A DNA stretch of 64,000 nt from an uncultured Litoreibacter sp. (GCF_947501785.1 NZ_CANMXB010000001.1:248001-312000); one strand, 5' to 3'; counted from the first letter of the stretch, positions 7,710 through 16,333 are shown. Translations and numbers: made by a program. The notes: generated from the sequence alone by a model not told the origin.

Positions 7710-8698
7710 GAGCTTTCGGAAAATGGCTGGGCCGGGTCTTTCTGGGGCTCGTGATCGCAATTGTGGCGATCTGGTTCCTGTGGCCGCGCGAACCTGTCGA
7801 CACTGAAATCGCGTTTGACCCCCGCATTCTGCCAGAAAATCTCGATGTCTATCTGGCCAAGGAAGAAGGTCGTTTCGACGATATCACCGAAGGCGTCGAG
7901 AAACGGATCATCTGGGCGGGGGAGCCGGGCGCACAAACCGATATCGCCATCGTCAACATCCACGGCTATTCCGCCACGTCTGAGGAGATCCGGCCCGTCC
8001 CCGACGACGTGGCCAAGGCGCTTGGCGCGAACCTGTTCTATGGCCGGCTAAAGGGCCATGGCCGCGAAAGTTTTGGTGGCATCGCCATGGCTGAGCCCGT
8101 CGCGGGCGACTGGCTGGAAGACGCAGCGGAGGCGCTGGCCATTGGTCGCCGCATCGGCAAGGAAGTCGTGGTCATCACCACCTCCACTGGCGGAACCATT
8201 GCGGCGATCGCAGCCACGGACCCAGAGCTTGCCGAGGCCGTCAAAGGCATCGTCTTCGTCTCCCCCAATTTCCGGATCAAGAACCCCACCGCCACCATTC
8301 TCGAATGGCCCCTGGCACGCACCATCAGCACTTTGGTTGCGGGGGCGGAGCGTAGCTTCGCGCCAATGAATGACGACCATCAGAAGTACTGGACCACCAT
8401 CTACCCGACGACTGCGCTGATCCCGATGGCGGCCATTGTGAAACACGCCCGCGACGCGGATTATTCGAATGTCACCACGCCCGGGCTGTTTATCTTCTCC
8501 GATGACGACGCGGTCGTGGACGCCGAAACCACCCGTGCGATCACCACCAAATGGGGCGGCCCGGTCACGCTGGAACCGCGCGTCATGGGCGAGGGGGACG
8601 ACCCGTTCAACCACGTCATCGCGGGCGACATTCTCAGCCCGTCGCAAAACGCGGAAACTGTCGATATTATAACCACTTGGATCAAGGAGCTCCCATGA
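7706..8698 (+). CDS. Membrane-anchored alpha/beta hydrolase
   Basis: A 330-residue hydrolase with one N-terminal membrane segment (about residues 9-26, VFLGLVIAIVAIWFLW) that would anchor it facing the periplasm. The fold signs are an oxyanion-type IHGYSA (about 85-90), the nucleophile in TTSTGG (Ser160), an aspartate in FSDDDAVVDAE and a histidine in PFNHVIAG. The elbow has Thr instead of the first Gly of GxSxG. It overlaps both neighbours by ATGA. It resembles carboxylesterase/lysophospholipase-like proteins, but the substrate cannot be inferred. Confidence 0.85.
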   Translation: MRAFGKWLGRVFLGLVIAIVAIWFLWPREPVDTEIAFDPRILPENLDVYLAKEEGRFDDITEGVEKRIIWAGEPGAQTDIAIVNIHGYSATSEEIRPVPDDVAKALGANLFYGRLKGHGRESFGGIAMAEPVAGDWLEDAAEALAIGRRIGKEVVVITTSTGGTIAAIAATDPELAEAVKGIVFVSPNFRIKNPTATILEWPLARTISTLVAGAERSFAPMNDDHQKYWTTIYPTTALIPMAAIVKHARDADYSNVTTPGLFIFSDDDAVVDAETTRAITTKWGGPVTLEPRVMGEGDDPFNHVIAGDILSPSQNAETVDIITTWIKELP

Positions 8699-9132
8699 AA
8701 TTCGAACAACGCGTCAGCCTAATTACCCTCGGTGTTGCAGACATGGAAAAGTCAGCGACCTTTTACGAGGGCATCGGCTGGAGCCGCGTGGAAAGTCCGG
8801 ACGGGGTCATCGCATTTGACCTCATTGGCCAGACCTTGGGCCTCTACCCACAATCCGGCCTCGAAGAAGAACTCGGGTTGGAAAAGGGAACCCTGTCAGG
8901 TCGCGCGGCCGTATCGCTTGGCCACAACGTCCGCGAAAAGGAACATGTCGCCCAGTTGCTCGCCTTGGTCGAACCTGCAGGCGGCAAAGTCCTCAAGCCC
9001 GCGCAAGACGTCTTCTGGGGCGGCCATCACGGCTATTTTGAGGACCTTGATGGCCATATCTGGGAGGTCGCCCACAACCCGTTCTCGCCGCTGCGCGAAG
9101 ACGGCGCGTTTCGCTGGAACGGCTACGCGTAA
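8695..9132 (+). CDS. VOC-family (glyoxalase/bleomycin-resistance fold) protein
   Basis: A 145-residue VOC protein with two beta-alpha-beta-beta-beta modules: MKFEQRVSLITLGVADMEKSATFYEGIGW at the start and HGYFEDLDGHIWEVAHNP at the end. The second is the typical metal-site strand with YFxDPDGxxxE. An aggag element lies 6 bases before the ATG at 8695, which overlaps the preceding stop as ATGA. VOC proteins bind a divalent metal and act as lyases, dioxygenases or binding proteins. This one is not specific enough to name. The longer open frame from 8551 lies inside the upstream hydrolase gene and was rejected. Confidence 0.9.
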   Translation: MKFEQRVSLITLGVADMEKSATFYEGIGWSRVESPDGVIAFDLIGQTLGLYPQSGLEEELGLEKGTLSGRAAVSLGHNVREKEHVAQLLALVEPAGGKVLKPAQDVFWGGHHGYFEDLDGHIWEVAHNPFSPLREDGAFRWNGYA

Positions 9133-9794
9133 TGCGCAAACCTGCCTCCATGTGGTCGCTTGAAACATTGGGGCGGGTCAGGTTGTCGAAATACTTCTTC
9201 ATGCGCGAATTTCTGTACTCGGAAATTTCCAACTTTCATGAACATGCCAATATCCCCGAAAATCCCGATCTTGCCATTGAGGTTGGCCGCGCTTTTTGCA
9301 CCGAACTGCTCGACCCGCTGCACGAAACCTTCGGCTGCGTCACGGTTCGGTCGGGCTACCGCTCCCCGTCGCTCAACACTTATGGCAATGAAAACAAGCT
9401 GAATTGCGCGCGCAATGACTACCCGGGCGAATGCCATATCTGGGATCGCGGGGAGGGTGACCAACGCATAGGCGGGGCGTCCATCGTCATCCCATGGTTC
9501 GCCGATCAATACGCGCAAGGACGCGATTGGCGCGATCTGGCCTATTGGATTCACGACCACATCCCATATTCGGAACAATGGTACTTTCCAAAACTTGCCG
9601 CCTTCAACCTGACATGGGAGCCGCGTCCCCGCCGCACCATCTCCAGCTACATCGCCCCGCGCGGCAAGCTGTTGGCGGCAGGTGCAGAACCTGAAGAAAC
9701 GCTCAGACAACGCCAAAGCCGCTACGCCGACTTTCCGCCCTTCAAAGGCGTCAAACAACCCGCTATCCCTGACGAATGGACAGGAGATAGCTAA
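9132..9794 (+). CDS. Peptidase M15-like protein, active site not conserved
   Basis: A 220-residue protein whose first half (SKYFFMREFLYSEISNF ... LDPLHETFGCVTVRSGYRSPSLN) looks like the D-Ala-D-Ala carboxypeptidase M15A fold. The usual SxHxxGxAxD zinc motif is replaced by CARNDYPGECHIWD, and the later WxH is not evident, so zinc catalysis is doubtful. No signal peptide is seen. The ATG shares its A with the TAA of the VOC gene. It may be a non-catalytic relative used for binding, or a domain with changed chemistry. Its place within a hydrolase operon is unusual. Confidence 0.65.
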   Translation: MRKPASMWSLETLGRVRLSKYFFMREFLYSEISNFHEHANIPENPDLAIEVGRAFCTELLDPLHETFGCVTVRSGYRSPSLNTYGNENKLNCARNDYPGECHIWDRGEGDQRIGGASIVIPWFADQYAQGRDWRDLAYWIHDHIPYSEQWYFPKLAAFNLTWEPRPRRTISSYIAPRGKLLAAGAEPEETLRQRQSRYADFPPFKGVKQPAIPDEWTGDS

Positions 9795-10556
9795 ATGACA
9801 TTGCCCAAAACCCCCTCATTCCGCTTGAGCGGTAAGCGCGCGCTGGTCACCGGCGGGTCGCGCGGCATTGGCCTTGGCTGCGCCGTGGCTTTGGCTGAGG
9901 CTGGCGCCCATGTCGTCATTGCTGCGCGCGGGGTGCCGGCGATTGACGCCGCGGTTCATGAAATTACGGCGGCCGGCCTGTCCGCATCCGGCGTCGAGCT
10001 GGACGTCACCGATCTGAGCGCGGTCAAAGCGGTTTTCGCAGATCAAGGCCCGTTCGATATCCTGTGCAACTCCGCCGGTCTGGCCCGCCATTCCAAAGCC
10101 ACCGACACGGACCCGGATGATTACGACGCGGTGATGAACATCAACGTCAAAGCCGCCTACTTTCTCGCACAACAGGCCGCGATCTCGATGAAGGGGCAGG
10201 GCGGCGGCTCCATCATCCAGATCTCTAGCCAGATGGGCCATGTCGGCGGGCAGGAACGCGCGGTCTATTGCGGAACCAAACACGCGATCGAGGGCATCAA
10301 CAAAGCCATGGCGATCGAGTTCGGCCCCGACAACATCCGCGTCAACTCCATCTGCCCCACCTTCATCCTGACCCCGCTGACCGAGGCGACTTTCGCTGAT
10401 CCGGCCAAACGCGCGTGGATTGATGAGAAGATCAAACTGCCCCGCGTGGGCCAGGTCGAAGACATCATGGGCGCGGTTGCCTATCTGGCCTCCGACGCCT
10501 CCAGCCTTGTGACCGGCACCTCAATCCTTGTCGATGGCGGCTGGACAGCTGGCTAA
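9795..10556 (+). CDS. Short-chain dehydrogenase/reductase
   Basis: A 253-residue classical SDR that oxidises or reduces alcohol/ketone substrates with NAD(P). The cofactor motif is TGGSRGIG (about residues 19-26), then NSAG (near 94), catalytic Ser in ISSQMG, and YCGTK with catalytic Tyr and Lys near 156-160. The C-terminal VTGTSILVDGGW is standard. The ATG follows the previous TAA directly and aggag lies inside the end of the preceding gene. The substrate cannot be read from sequence; gluconate-5-dehydrogenase-like enzymes are close in pattern. Confidence 0.93.
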   Translation: MTLPKTPSFRLSGKRALVTGGSRGIGLGCAVALAEAGAHVVIAARGVPAIDAAVHEITAAGLSASGVELDVTDLSAVKAVFADQGPFDILCNSAGLARHSKATDTDPDDYDAVMNINVKAAYFLAQQAAISMKGQGGGSIIQISSQMGHVGGQERAVYCGTKHAIEGINKAMAIEFGPDNIRVNSICPTFILTPLTEATFADPAKRAWIDEKIKLPRVGQVEDIMGAVAYLASDASSLVTGTSILVDGGWTAG

Positions 10557-10623
10557 CGCGGGCGGATAGGGGTTTTCCCGTTCTCCTTTTCGTGGTGAAA
10601 CTACCGCAACGAGGGAGTTCACA

Positions 10624-11754
10624 ATGACCATCAAAACCACCCACACCGGCAGCCTGCCACGCACCCAAGAGGTCGTGGACATGATTTTTGCCCGCGAAAA
10701 CGGCGAAAGCTATGACCAATCGGCCTTTGACGCGGTCATGACCAAGGCCTGCGCCGATACGGTGAAGAAGCAGGCCGAAGTGGGCGTGGGCATCGTCAGC
10801 GACGGCGAGACCTCCAAGATCAGCTACGCCACCTACGTCAAAGACCGCTACACGGGCTTCTCAGGCGACAGTCCGCGCAACGCGCCGGGTGATCTCAAGC
10901 TGTTCCCGTCCTTCCTCAAGCGCCTGGCCGACGATGGCGGTACACCGCAATACGCGCGGCCCATGTGCACGGGGGAGGTGAAATCCAAAGGCCAGGACGA
11001 TCTGCAGGCTGACATTTCGAACCTCAAAGCGGGTATGGCCGCCAACGGCATCGAAGAAGGTTTCATGAACGCGGCCTCCCCGGGCGTCATCTCGCTGTTT
11101 CTGCAAAACGATTTCTACGCAACGCGTGAGGAATATCTGGCCGCTCTGGCGGACGCTATGGCCGAGGAGTATCGCACCATCGTCGACGCGGGCCTTTACC
11201 TGCAGCTCGACTGCCCTGACCTCGCCTTGTCGCGCCACATGCTGTTCCAGGACCTCAGCGACGACGAATTCCTCAAGATCGCCGCCACCCATGTGGAGGC
11301 CCTGAACCACGCGCTGACAGGCATCGACCCGACCCGCGTCCGCGTGCATATCTGCTGGGGCAATTACGAGGGCCCGCATGTTTGCGACATCGACATGGCC
11401 AAGGTGTTCGGCACGCTGATGAGCGTGAATGCCTCGCAGCTATTGTTTGAGACTTCCAACCCGCGCCACGCGCACGAATGGACGGTCTTCCGCGACCGCG
11501 CGTCCGAGATCCCGGAAGAAAAAATATTGGTCCCCGGCGTCGTGGATACGACCACAAACTTCGTTGAACACCCCGAAGTGGTGGCCCAGCGGCTTGACCG
11601 TTTCGTACCTTTCATGGGGACGGATCGCGTGATTGCAGGCTCAGATTGTGGTTTTGGAACATTTGCGGGTTTTGGGGCCGTTGATCCCGATATTGCCTAC
11701 GCCAAGCTGAGCTCGCTGGTCGAAGGCACCCAAATCGCGAACCAACGCGCATGA
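10624..11754 (+). CDS. Cobalamin-independent methionine synthase-like protein (MetE C-terminal family)
   Basis: A 376-residue barrel protein of the MetE C-terminal/UROD superfamily. It has the N-terminal TTHTGSLPR signature of stand-alone members, HICWGNYEGPH (zinc-type histidine and cysteine near residue 240) and the late SDCGFGTFAG carrying the third ligand. It lacks the N-terminal half of true MetE, so it may act as a different alkyl or epoxyalkane:thiol transferase rather than a folate-dependent methionine synthase. A 67-bp gap and a gaggg element precede it, so it may have its own promoter. Its end overlaps the next gene by ATGA. Confidence 0.85.
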   Translation: MTIKTTHTGSLPRTQEVVDMIFARENGESYDQSAFDAVMTKACADTVKKQAEVGVGIVSDGETSKISYATYVKDRYTGFSGDSPRNAPGDLKLFPSFLKRLADDGGTPQYARPMCTGEVKSKGQDDLQADISNLKAGMAANGIEEGFMNAASPGVISLFLQNDFYATREEYLAALADAMAEEYRTIVDAGLYLQLDCPDLALSRHMLFQDLSDDEFLKIAATHVEALNHALTGIDPTRVRVHICWGNYEGPHVCDIDMAKVFGTLMSVNASQLLFETSNPRHAHEWTVFRDRASEIPEEKILVPGVVDTTTNFVEHPEVVAQRLDRFVPFMGTDRVIAGSDCGFGTFAGFGAVDPDIAYAKLSSLVEGTQIANQRA

Positions 11755-12446
11755 AGGAACCGCTGGTCTTGCTGCCCGGCATGATGTGCGACGCCCGCTT
11801 GTTCGGGCCGCAGATCATGGCGTTTGGGTCGGAACGCGCAATCCACCTGCCACCCATCGGGCAACATGACCGGATCGAGAAGATGGCCGTCGATGTGCTG
11901 AATGGCGCGCCCGACACCTTCGCTTTGGCCGGGCTGTCCTTGGGCGGCATCGTCGCGATGGAGGTCGCCCGCATTGCGCCCGCGCGCGTGACGCGGCTTG
12001 CCCTCATGGACACCAATCCGCTGAAAGAAACCCCGCAAATCGCGGCCAATCGCGAGCCGCAGATCGCCCGTGTCATGGCGGGGCGCTTGCCCGAGGTGAT
12101 GCGCGACGAGATGAAGCCAACCTATTTGGCGGACGGCCCGCAGCGCGAAGAGGTGCTGGAATTGGTGATGGCCATGGCCATGGATCAGGGGGAGGGGGTG
12201 TTTGTCCGCCAATCCCGCGCCCTTCAACGCCGGCTCGACCAGCAAAGCACGCTTGTAAAACTGACGCTGCCGACGCTGGTGCTGTGTGGGGAGGATGACA
12301 CGCTCTGCCCCGTCAAACGCCACGAATTCATGGCCGAGCTGATCCAGACGGCGACGCTATCGGTCATCCCCAACGCGGGGCATTTGCCAACTTTGGAAAA
12401 TCCGGACGCCACCACGCAAGCGATGCGCGACTGGCTCGCGCGTTAA
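11751..12446 (+). CDS. Alpha/beta hydrolase
   Basis: A 231-residue compact alpha/beta hydrolase: LLPGMMCDARLF oxyanion loop, nucleophile elbow GLSLGG (Ser near residue 65), acid in LCGEDDTLCP and histidine in NAGHLPTLENP. This resembles the BioH/pimeloyl-ester and 3-oxoadipate enol-lactonase group. It is the third hydrolase of the operon and is coupled to the MetE-like gene by ATGA. Its TAA shares bases with the TAA of convergent phaZ (12443-12446, ttaa), leaving no room for a terminator. Confidence 0.9.
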   Translation: MKEPLVLLPGMMCDARLFGPQIMAFGSERAIHLPPIGQHDRIEKMAVDVLNGAPDTFALAGLSLGGIVAMEVARIAPARVTRLALMDTNPLKETPQIAANREPQIARVMAGRLPEVMRDEMKPTYLADGPQREEVLELVMAMAMDQGEGVFVRQSRALQRRLDQQSTLVKLTLPTLVLCGEDDTLCPVKRHEFMAELIQTATLSVIPNAGHLPTLENPDATTQAMRDWLAR

Positions 12447-13750
12447 ATTGCAACGCGCCCGGTTTTGATCGGCGTCACGTTCGCTGGGTTCTTCGCCCGC
12501 TTGCGCGGCTTCGATTTGATCCCCGAATTGGCGTCGATGAAGTCCAGAACCAGCGGCCGGATATTGTTGCGCCAGCTTTTGCCCGCGAAAATCCCGTAAT
12601 GCCCGGCGCCGTCTTCCAGATGGCTGGCCTTTTTGCTGTCGGGCAGCCCCGTCAGCATGTCCAAAGCCGCAACGCATTGACCCGGCGCGGAAATATCGTC
12701 GTTTGAGCCCTCTACGGTCTTCACCGCGACAGAGGTGATTTTGCCGATATCAACGGTTTTGCCGCCGACAACAAATTCGTTTTTCGCGATCTCGCCGTTT
12801 TTGAAGATGCGTTCCACGGTCGACAGGTAGAATTCCGCCGTCATGTCCATCACGGCCAGATACTCGTCGTAGAACTTGTTGTGGCGGTCGTGATCTGCGG
12901 CCTCACCTTTGGACACGCGCAGGATTTGTTCAAAGAAGGCGCGGCCATGGGTTTCGGCGTTCATCGACATGAAGGACTGCAGCTGCAGCAGGCCGGGATA
13001 CACCATACGGCCTACGCCATTGTATTTGAACCCAACCCGCTGAATGGCCATTTCTTCCAGCTGGCCCATGGTCACGCGGCGGCCAAAATCGGTCACATCG
13101 GTGGCGGCGGCGTCCGGGTCAATCGGCCCGCCGATCAGCGTCAATGTGGACGGCTGCGCCGATGGGTCTTCCTCCGCCAGATAGGCGGTCGCGGCCAAGG
13201 CCAGCGGCGCAGGCTGACAGACGGCGATAACATGCGTGTCCGGTCCCATTTGCCGCATGAATTCAACGAGATACAGTGTGTAATCTTCAATGTCGAACTT
13301 GCCTTCGGACACCGGAATATCGCGCGCATTATGCCAGTCGGTCACATAGACCTCGGCGTCGGGCAGCAGCGACATGACGGTGGACCGCAGCAGGGTCGCA
13401 TAGTGGCCGGACATGGGGGCGACAAGCAGGATCTTGCGGGGCTTCAAAGGTCGGTCGGTGACGTTGAACTTGATCAGATCGCCAAACGGGCGCTCAATGA
13501 CGGTTTCAACTTCGATCAGGTGGTCGCGGCCGTCTTCGCCAACGACAGATGGGATGTTCCAATCGGGCTTTGCTACCATGCGGGCAAAGCTGCGTTCGGT
13601 GACCTGTCCCCATGCGTCCAGCATCTTGAACATCGGGTTCGGGGTCATGGCCATTGCCGGGTGCGCGCCGATCGCCTGAGCCGTCGCGCCGAGCCACTGA
13701 TTGGTCAACCTCATGGACTCCATAAGGTCATATGTCGCCATGTACTTCAC
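12443..13750 (-). CDS. phaZ: Intracellular poly(3-hydroxybutyrate) depolymerase
   Basis: A 435-residue cytoplasmic depolymerase that mobilises PHB granules to 3-hydroxybutyrate units. No signal peptide is present. The catalytic cysteine is in VCQPAP (Cys178), matching the Cys nucleophile of the Ralstonia PhaZ1 family. An aspartate and the C-terminal GAGHYGIFAG histidine complete the triad. The C-terminal tail is basic (KSKPRKRAKNPAN). GTG at 13750 is preferred because aggagg (13757-13762) is spaced 6 bases from it; ATG at 13741 is too far. It is divergent from phaC, sharing a short control region, and convergent with the hydrolase operon. Confidence 0.95.
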   Translation of the reverse strand: MKYMATYDLMESMRLTNQWLGATAQAIGAHPAMAMTPNPMFKMLDAWGQVTERSFARMVAKPDWNIPSVVGEDGRDHLIEVETVIERPFGDLIKFNVTDRPLKPRKILLVAPMSGHYATLLRSTVMSLLPDAEVYVTDWHNARDIPVSEGKFDIEDYTLYLVEFMRQMGPDTHVIAVCQPAPLALAATAYLAEEDPSAQPSTLTLIGGPIDPDAAATDVTDFGRRVTMGQLEEMAIQRVGFKYNGVGRMVYPGLLQLQSFMSMNAETHGRAFFEQILRVSKGEAADHDRHNKFYDEYLAVMDMTAEFYLSTVERIFKNGEIAKNEFVVGGKTVDIGKITSVAVKTVEGSNDDISAPGQCVAALDMLTGLPDSKKASHLEDGAGHYGIFAGKSWRNNIRPLVLDFIDANSGIKSKPRKRAKNPANVTPIKTGRVAI

Positions 13751-13764
13751 AGTGGCCTCCTTTC

Positions 13765-13781
13765 GCGGGTAACATACCCGC
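13765..13781. other. Hairpin in the phaZ leader
   Basis: A perfect 7-bp stem, gcgggta and tacccgc, with an aca loop lies directly upstream of the phaZ Shine-Dalgarno sequence. In the phaZ mRNA it would sit within a few bases of the ribosome site and could tune initiation or protect the 5' end. Confidence 0.4.
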
Positions 13782-13838
13782 TATGTGCTAACTCGGCTTT
13801 TCACTGTGGCGGTGGAACGCTAACAGGGCCTCACACGT

Positions 13839-13856
13839 TATAATGCATCTGCAGCA
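13839..13856 (+). promoter_or_regulatory. phaC -10 element with adjacent PhaR-type site
   Basis: A perfect tataat (13839-13844) is followed at once by tgcatctgcag (13844-13854). Its reverse strand reads ctgcagatgca, a variant of the CTGC-N3/4-GCAG sequence bound by PhaR in Paracoccus. No good -35 is visible 17 bases upstream, which suits an activated or weak promoter. The site lies at the predicted start point, so PhaR would repress. Confidence 0.5.
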
Positions 13857-13880
13857 TCAAGATATGGTGGAACAATTTCG

Positions 13881-15692
13881 ATGACAACCGAAACTGACCA
13901 AACGGAAGAGAAACTTTCTGCAGAGCGGCTAGAACGCCTCAACGCGAATATGACCCGTATAGACGAGTTGACTAAACGAATGGTTGCCGCGATGGGGCGG
14001 CGCAAACAGTCCGATCCGGGCCTGCAAGGACCGGGGCAGGACATGTACGTGAAGGCCGCCGCCGCCTATATGGCCGAAATGATGAGCAATCCGGCCAAAA
14101 TGATCGAGCAACAGGTCGGGTACTGGGGCAAATCGCTCAAACACTATGCCGAGGCGCAGCAGCAGCTGGCCAATGGCAAACTGTCCCCACCCGAAGACAC
14201 CGGCCCGTCCGACCCGCGCTTCAAGAACGAGCTGTGGGATTCAAATCCCTATTTCAACTTCATTAAGCAGCAATACCTGCATTCATCCGAGGCGATCACC
14301 CAAGCCATGGATGACCTGCCGCAGTTGGAAGGGGCAGACAAATCCCGCGTCTCCTTCTTTGCACGTCAAATCACCGAAATGCTGTCGCCCACGAACTTCT
14401 TGGCCACAAACCCCGATGCGTTGACCAAAGCGGTGGAAACCGATGGCGAAAGCCTCGTGCGTGGGCTTGAAAATCTGGTCCATGATATTGAACATAACGA
14501 GGGCGACCTGCTGGTCAGCCTCGCCGATGAAAAAGCCTTCAAGGTCGGTGAAAACATCGCCGCGACTGAGGGCTCCGTGGTCTACCGCAACCGCATGTTC
14601 GAGCTGATCCAGTACAAACCCTCCACCGATAAGGTGAAGGAAACGCCGCTGATCATCTTCCCGCCTTGGATCAACAAATTCTACATCATGGACCTCAAGC
14701 CCAAGAATTCGCTGATCAAATGGATCGTCGATCAGGGCTACACGCTGTTCATCGTCTCTTGGGTCAACCCGGACGAGACCTATCGCGACGTGGGCATCGA
14801 CGATTACGTCGATGACGGCTACTTGACCGCGATCAACGAGGTCAAAAAGATCACCAAACAGGATCAGGTCAACGCGGTCGGCTACTGCATCGCGGGCACG
14901 ACGCTGTCGATGGTGCTGTCCTTGATGGAAAAACGCGGCGACACGTCGATCAAATCCGCCACGCTTTTCACCACGCTGACTGATTTCGAGGATGCGGGCG
15001 AGATGACCGTCTTCCTCGACAACGATTTCGTCGACGGGATCGAACGTCAGGTGGCGGAACGCGGCTATCTGCACTCCTACTTCATGTCGCGCACCTTCTC
15101 ATACCTGCGCGCAAATGACCTGATCTACGCGCCCGCCATCCGCAACTACATGATGGGGGAGGCACCGCCTGCCTTTGATCTGCTCTACTGGAACGGCGAC
15201 AGTACCAATCTGGCCGGCCGTTTCGTGGTCGATTACCTGCGCCAGCTTTGTCAGGGCAACCAATTCGCCAAGGGCACAATGGAAATTCTGGGTGAAACAG
15301 TCAGCCTCGACACCGTGCAAACGCCGCTTTGCGCGGTTGCGTGCGAGACGGACCATATCGCGGCCTGGAAGGGCAGCTTTAACGGGGTCAAGCAGATGGG
15401 GTCGGAGGACAAGACTTTCATCGTGTCCCAATCGGGCCACGTCGCGGGCATCATCAACCCGCCCAGCAAGAAGAAATACGGCCACTATACGAACCCCAAA
15501 ATCTCGGGCGAACCGGATGCGTGGATGGAAGCGGCGGACTTCAACGAAGGCTCGTGGTGGCCGCGTTGGGAAACGTGGCTTGAGTCGCGCTCTGGTGCCG
15601 AAATCAAGGCTAGAAAGCCCGGAATAAAATCGCATCCGGTCCTGGAAAAGGCGCCAGGAACCTATGTGTTGCCCAAGGAAGCCGCTGAATAA
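13881..15692 (+). CDS. phaC: Class I polyhydroxyalkanoate synthase
   Basis: A 603-residue synthase that polymerises (R)-3-hydroxyacyl-CoA on the granule surface. The N-terminal about 180 residues form the PhaC_N domain, followed by the alpha/beta-hydrolase catalytic domain. The nucleophile is Cys336 in VGYCIAGT. The box is G-x-C-x-A rather than the textbook G-x-C-x-G. Catalytic Asp is in ETDHIAAW and His in SGHVAGI. The length fits class I enzymes. The start has only a weak ggtgga element 10-15 bases upstream. It is divergent from phaZ and followed by phaP with a separate promoter, so dosage of synthase and phasin is probably set independently. Confidence 0.97.
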   Translation: MTTETDQTEEKLSAERLERLNANMTRIDELTKRMVAAMGRRKQSDPGLQGPGQDMYVKAAAAYMAEMMSNPAKMIEQQVGYWGKSLKHYAEAQQQLANGKLSPPEDTGPSDPRFKNELWDSNPYFNFIKQQYLHSSEAITQAMDDLPQLEGADKSRVSFFARQITEMLSPTNFLATNPDALTKAVETDGESLVRGLENLVHDIEHNEGDLLVSLADEKAFKVGENIAATEGSVVYRNRMFELIQYKPSTDKVKETPLIIFPPWINKFYIMDLKPKNSLIKWIVDQGYTLFIVSWVNPDETYRDVGIDDYVDDGYLTAINEVKKITKQDQVNAVGYCIAGTTLSMVLSLMEKRGDTSIKSATLFTTLTDFEDAGEMTVFLDNDFVDGIERQVAERGYLHSYFMSRTFSYLRANDLIYAPAIRNYMMGEAPPAFDLLYWNGDSTNLAGRFVVDYLRQLCQGNQFAKGTMEILGETVSLDTVQTPLCAVACETDHIAAWKGSFNGVKQMGSEDKTFIVSQSGHVAGIINPPSKKKYGHYTNPKISGEPDAWMEAADFNEGSWWPRWETWLESRSGAEIKARKPGIKSHPVLEKAPGTYVLPKEAAE

Positions 15693-15722
15693 TAAGCAAA
15701 ATCTCCAATTGTAAAAGTTTTG

Positions 15723-15779
15723 CTGCGCTGCAGAATAAATACTTGAAATGCTGCAGTGCAGCACGTATATATTCTGCAG
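15723..15779 (+). promoter_or_regulatory. PhaR operators upstream of phaP
   Basis: Two exact CTGC-N3-GCAG sites, ctgcgctgcag (15723-15733) and ctgcagtgcag (15751-15761), are spaced 28 bases start to start, with a further ctgcag half-type site at 15774-15779. This matches the known Paracoccus denitrificans PhaR target. The second site falls inside the promoter spacer, so bound PhaR would block RNA polymerase until granules titrate it away. Confidence 0.75.
15743..15771 (+). promoter_or_regulatory. phaP promoter
   Basis: ttgaaa (15743-15748), a 17-base spacer and tatata (15766-15771) form a near-consensus housekeeping promoter. The start point would be near 15778, giving a leader of about 56 bases before the phaP ATG. 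Confidence 0.7.
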
Positions 15780-15833
15780 ACGCAAACAGAACCCGGGGCC
15801 GCTGAACAGGTCCCTACATCGGAGACTAATACA

Positions 15834-16280
15834 ATGGCTAAGACACAAGACTTCACAAAAGTATTCGCTGACATGACAGCAGCATTCCCAGTGGACATGA
15901 CTGCTTACAACGAAGCAGTGAAAAACTCCGCAGCATTCGGCGAGAAATTCGCCAAAGTTGCTCTGGACGCCGCTGCGACCTCGACTGAGCTGTCCTCGAA
16001 ATGGACAAAAGAAACACTGAACAAGATGTCCGGTGTTGCCAAAGCTCAAGCCGAGCCTGCTGACTACACAAAAGCAGTGACCGACTTCGCTTCCGCTCAA
16101 GCTGAATCTTCCGCCGAGCACATGGCTGCTTTCGCTGAAGTTGCGAAAAAAGTTCAAATGGAAACTGTTGAGCTGATGATGGCTGCTGGCAAAGACGCTT
16201 CGGAAGAAGCAACCGCTGCCGTCAAAAAAGCAACTGACGACCTGACAGCACAAGCCAAGAAAGCTGCAAAAGCAGCCTAA
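15834..16280 (+). CDS. phaP: Phasin (PHA granule-associated protein)
   Basis: A 148-residue amphipathic helical phasin that coats PHA granules. The sequence is Ala/Lys/Glu-rich with no glycine-rich catalytic motif: MAKTQDFTKVFADMTAAFP ... MAAFAEVAKKVQMETVELMMAAGKDASEEATAAV, ending in a Lys/Ala-rich tail. ggaga stands 8 bases before the ATG at 15834; the earlier in-frame ATG at 15756 lies upstream of the likely transcription start. Codon choice is noticeably more restricted (aaa, gct, gaa) than in neighbours, as expected for a highly expressed gene. Strong promoter, PhaR operators and terminator all frame it as a single-gene unit. Confidence 0.95.
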   Translation: MAKTQDFTKVFADMTAAFPVDMTAYNEAVKNSAAFGEKFAKVALDAAATSTELSSKWTKETLNKMSGVAKAQAEPADYTKAVTDFASAQAESSAEHMAAFAEVAKKVQMETVELMMAAGKDASEEATAAVKKATDDLTAQAKKAAKAA

Positions 16281-16333
16281 GGCTTACCTCTTACTGCGGT
16301 TCTGATCCTCCCAAGACGGACCGTACGTATCTG

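Noticed and set aside
8551-8694. Upstream extension of the VOC gene
   Set aside because: It lies inside the preceding hydrolase gene; the ATG at 8695 has aggag and the family N-terminus.
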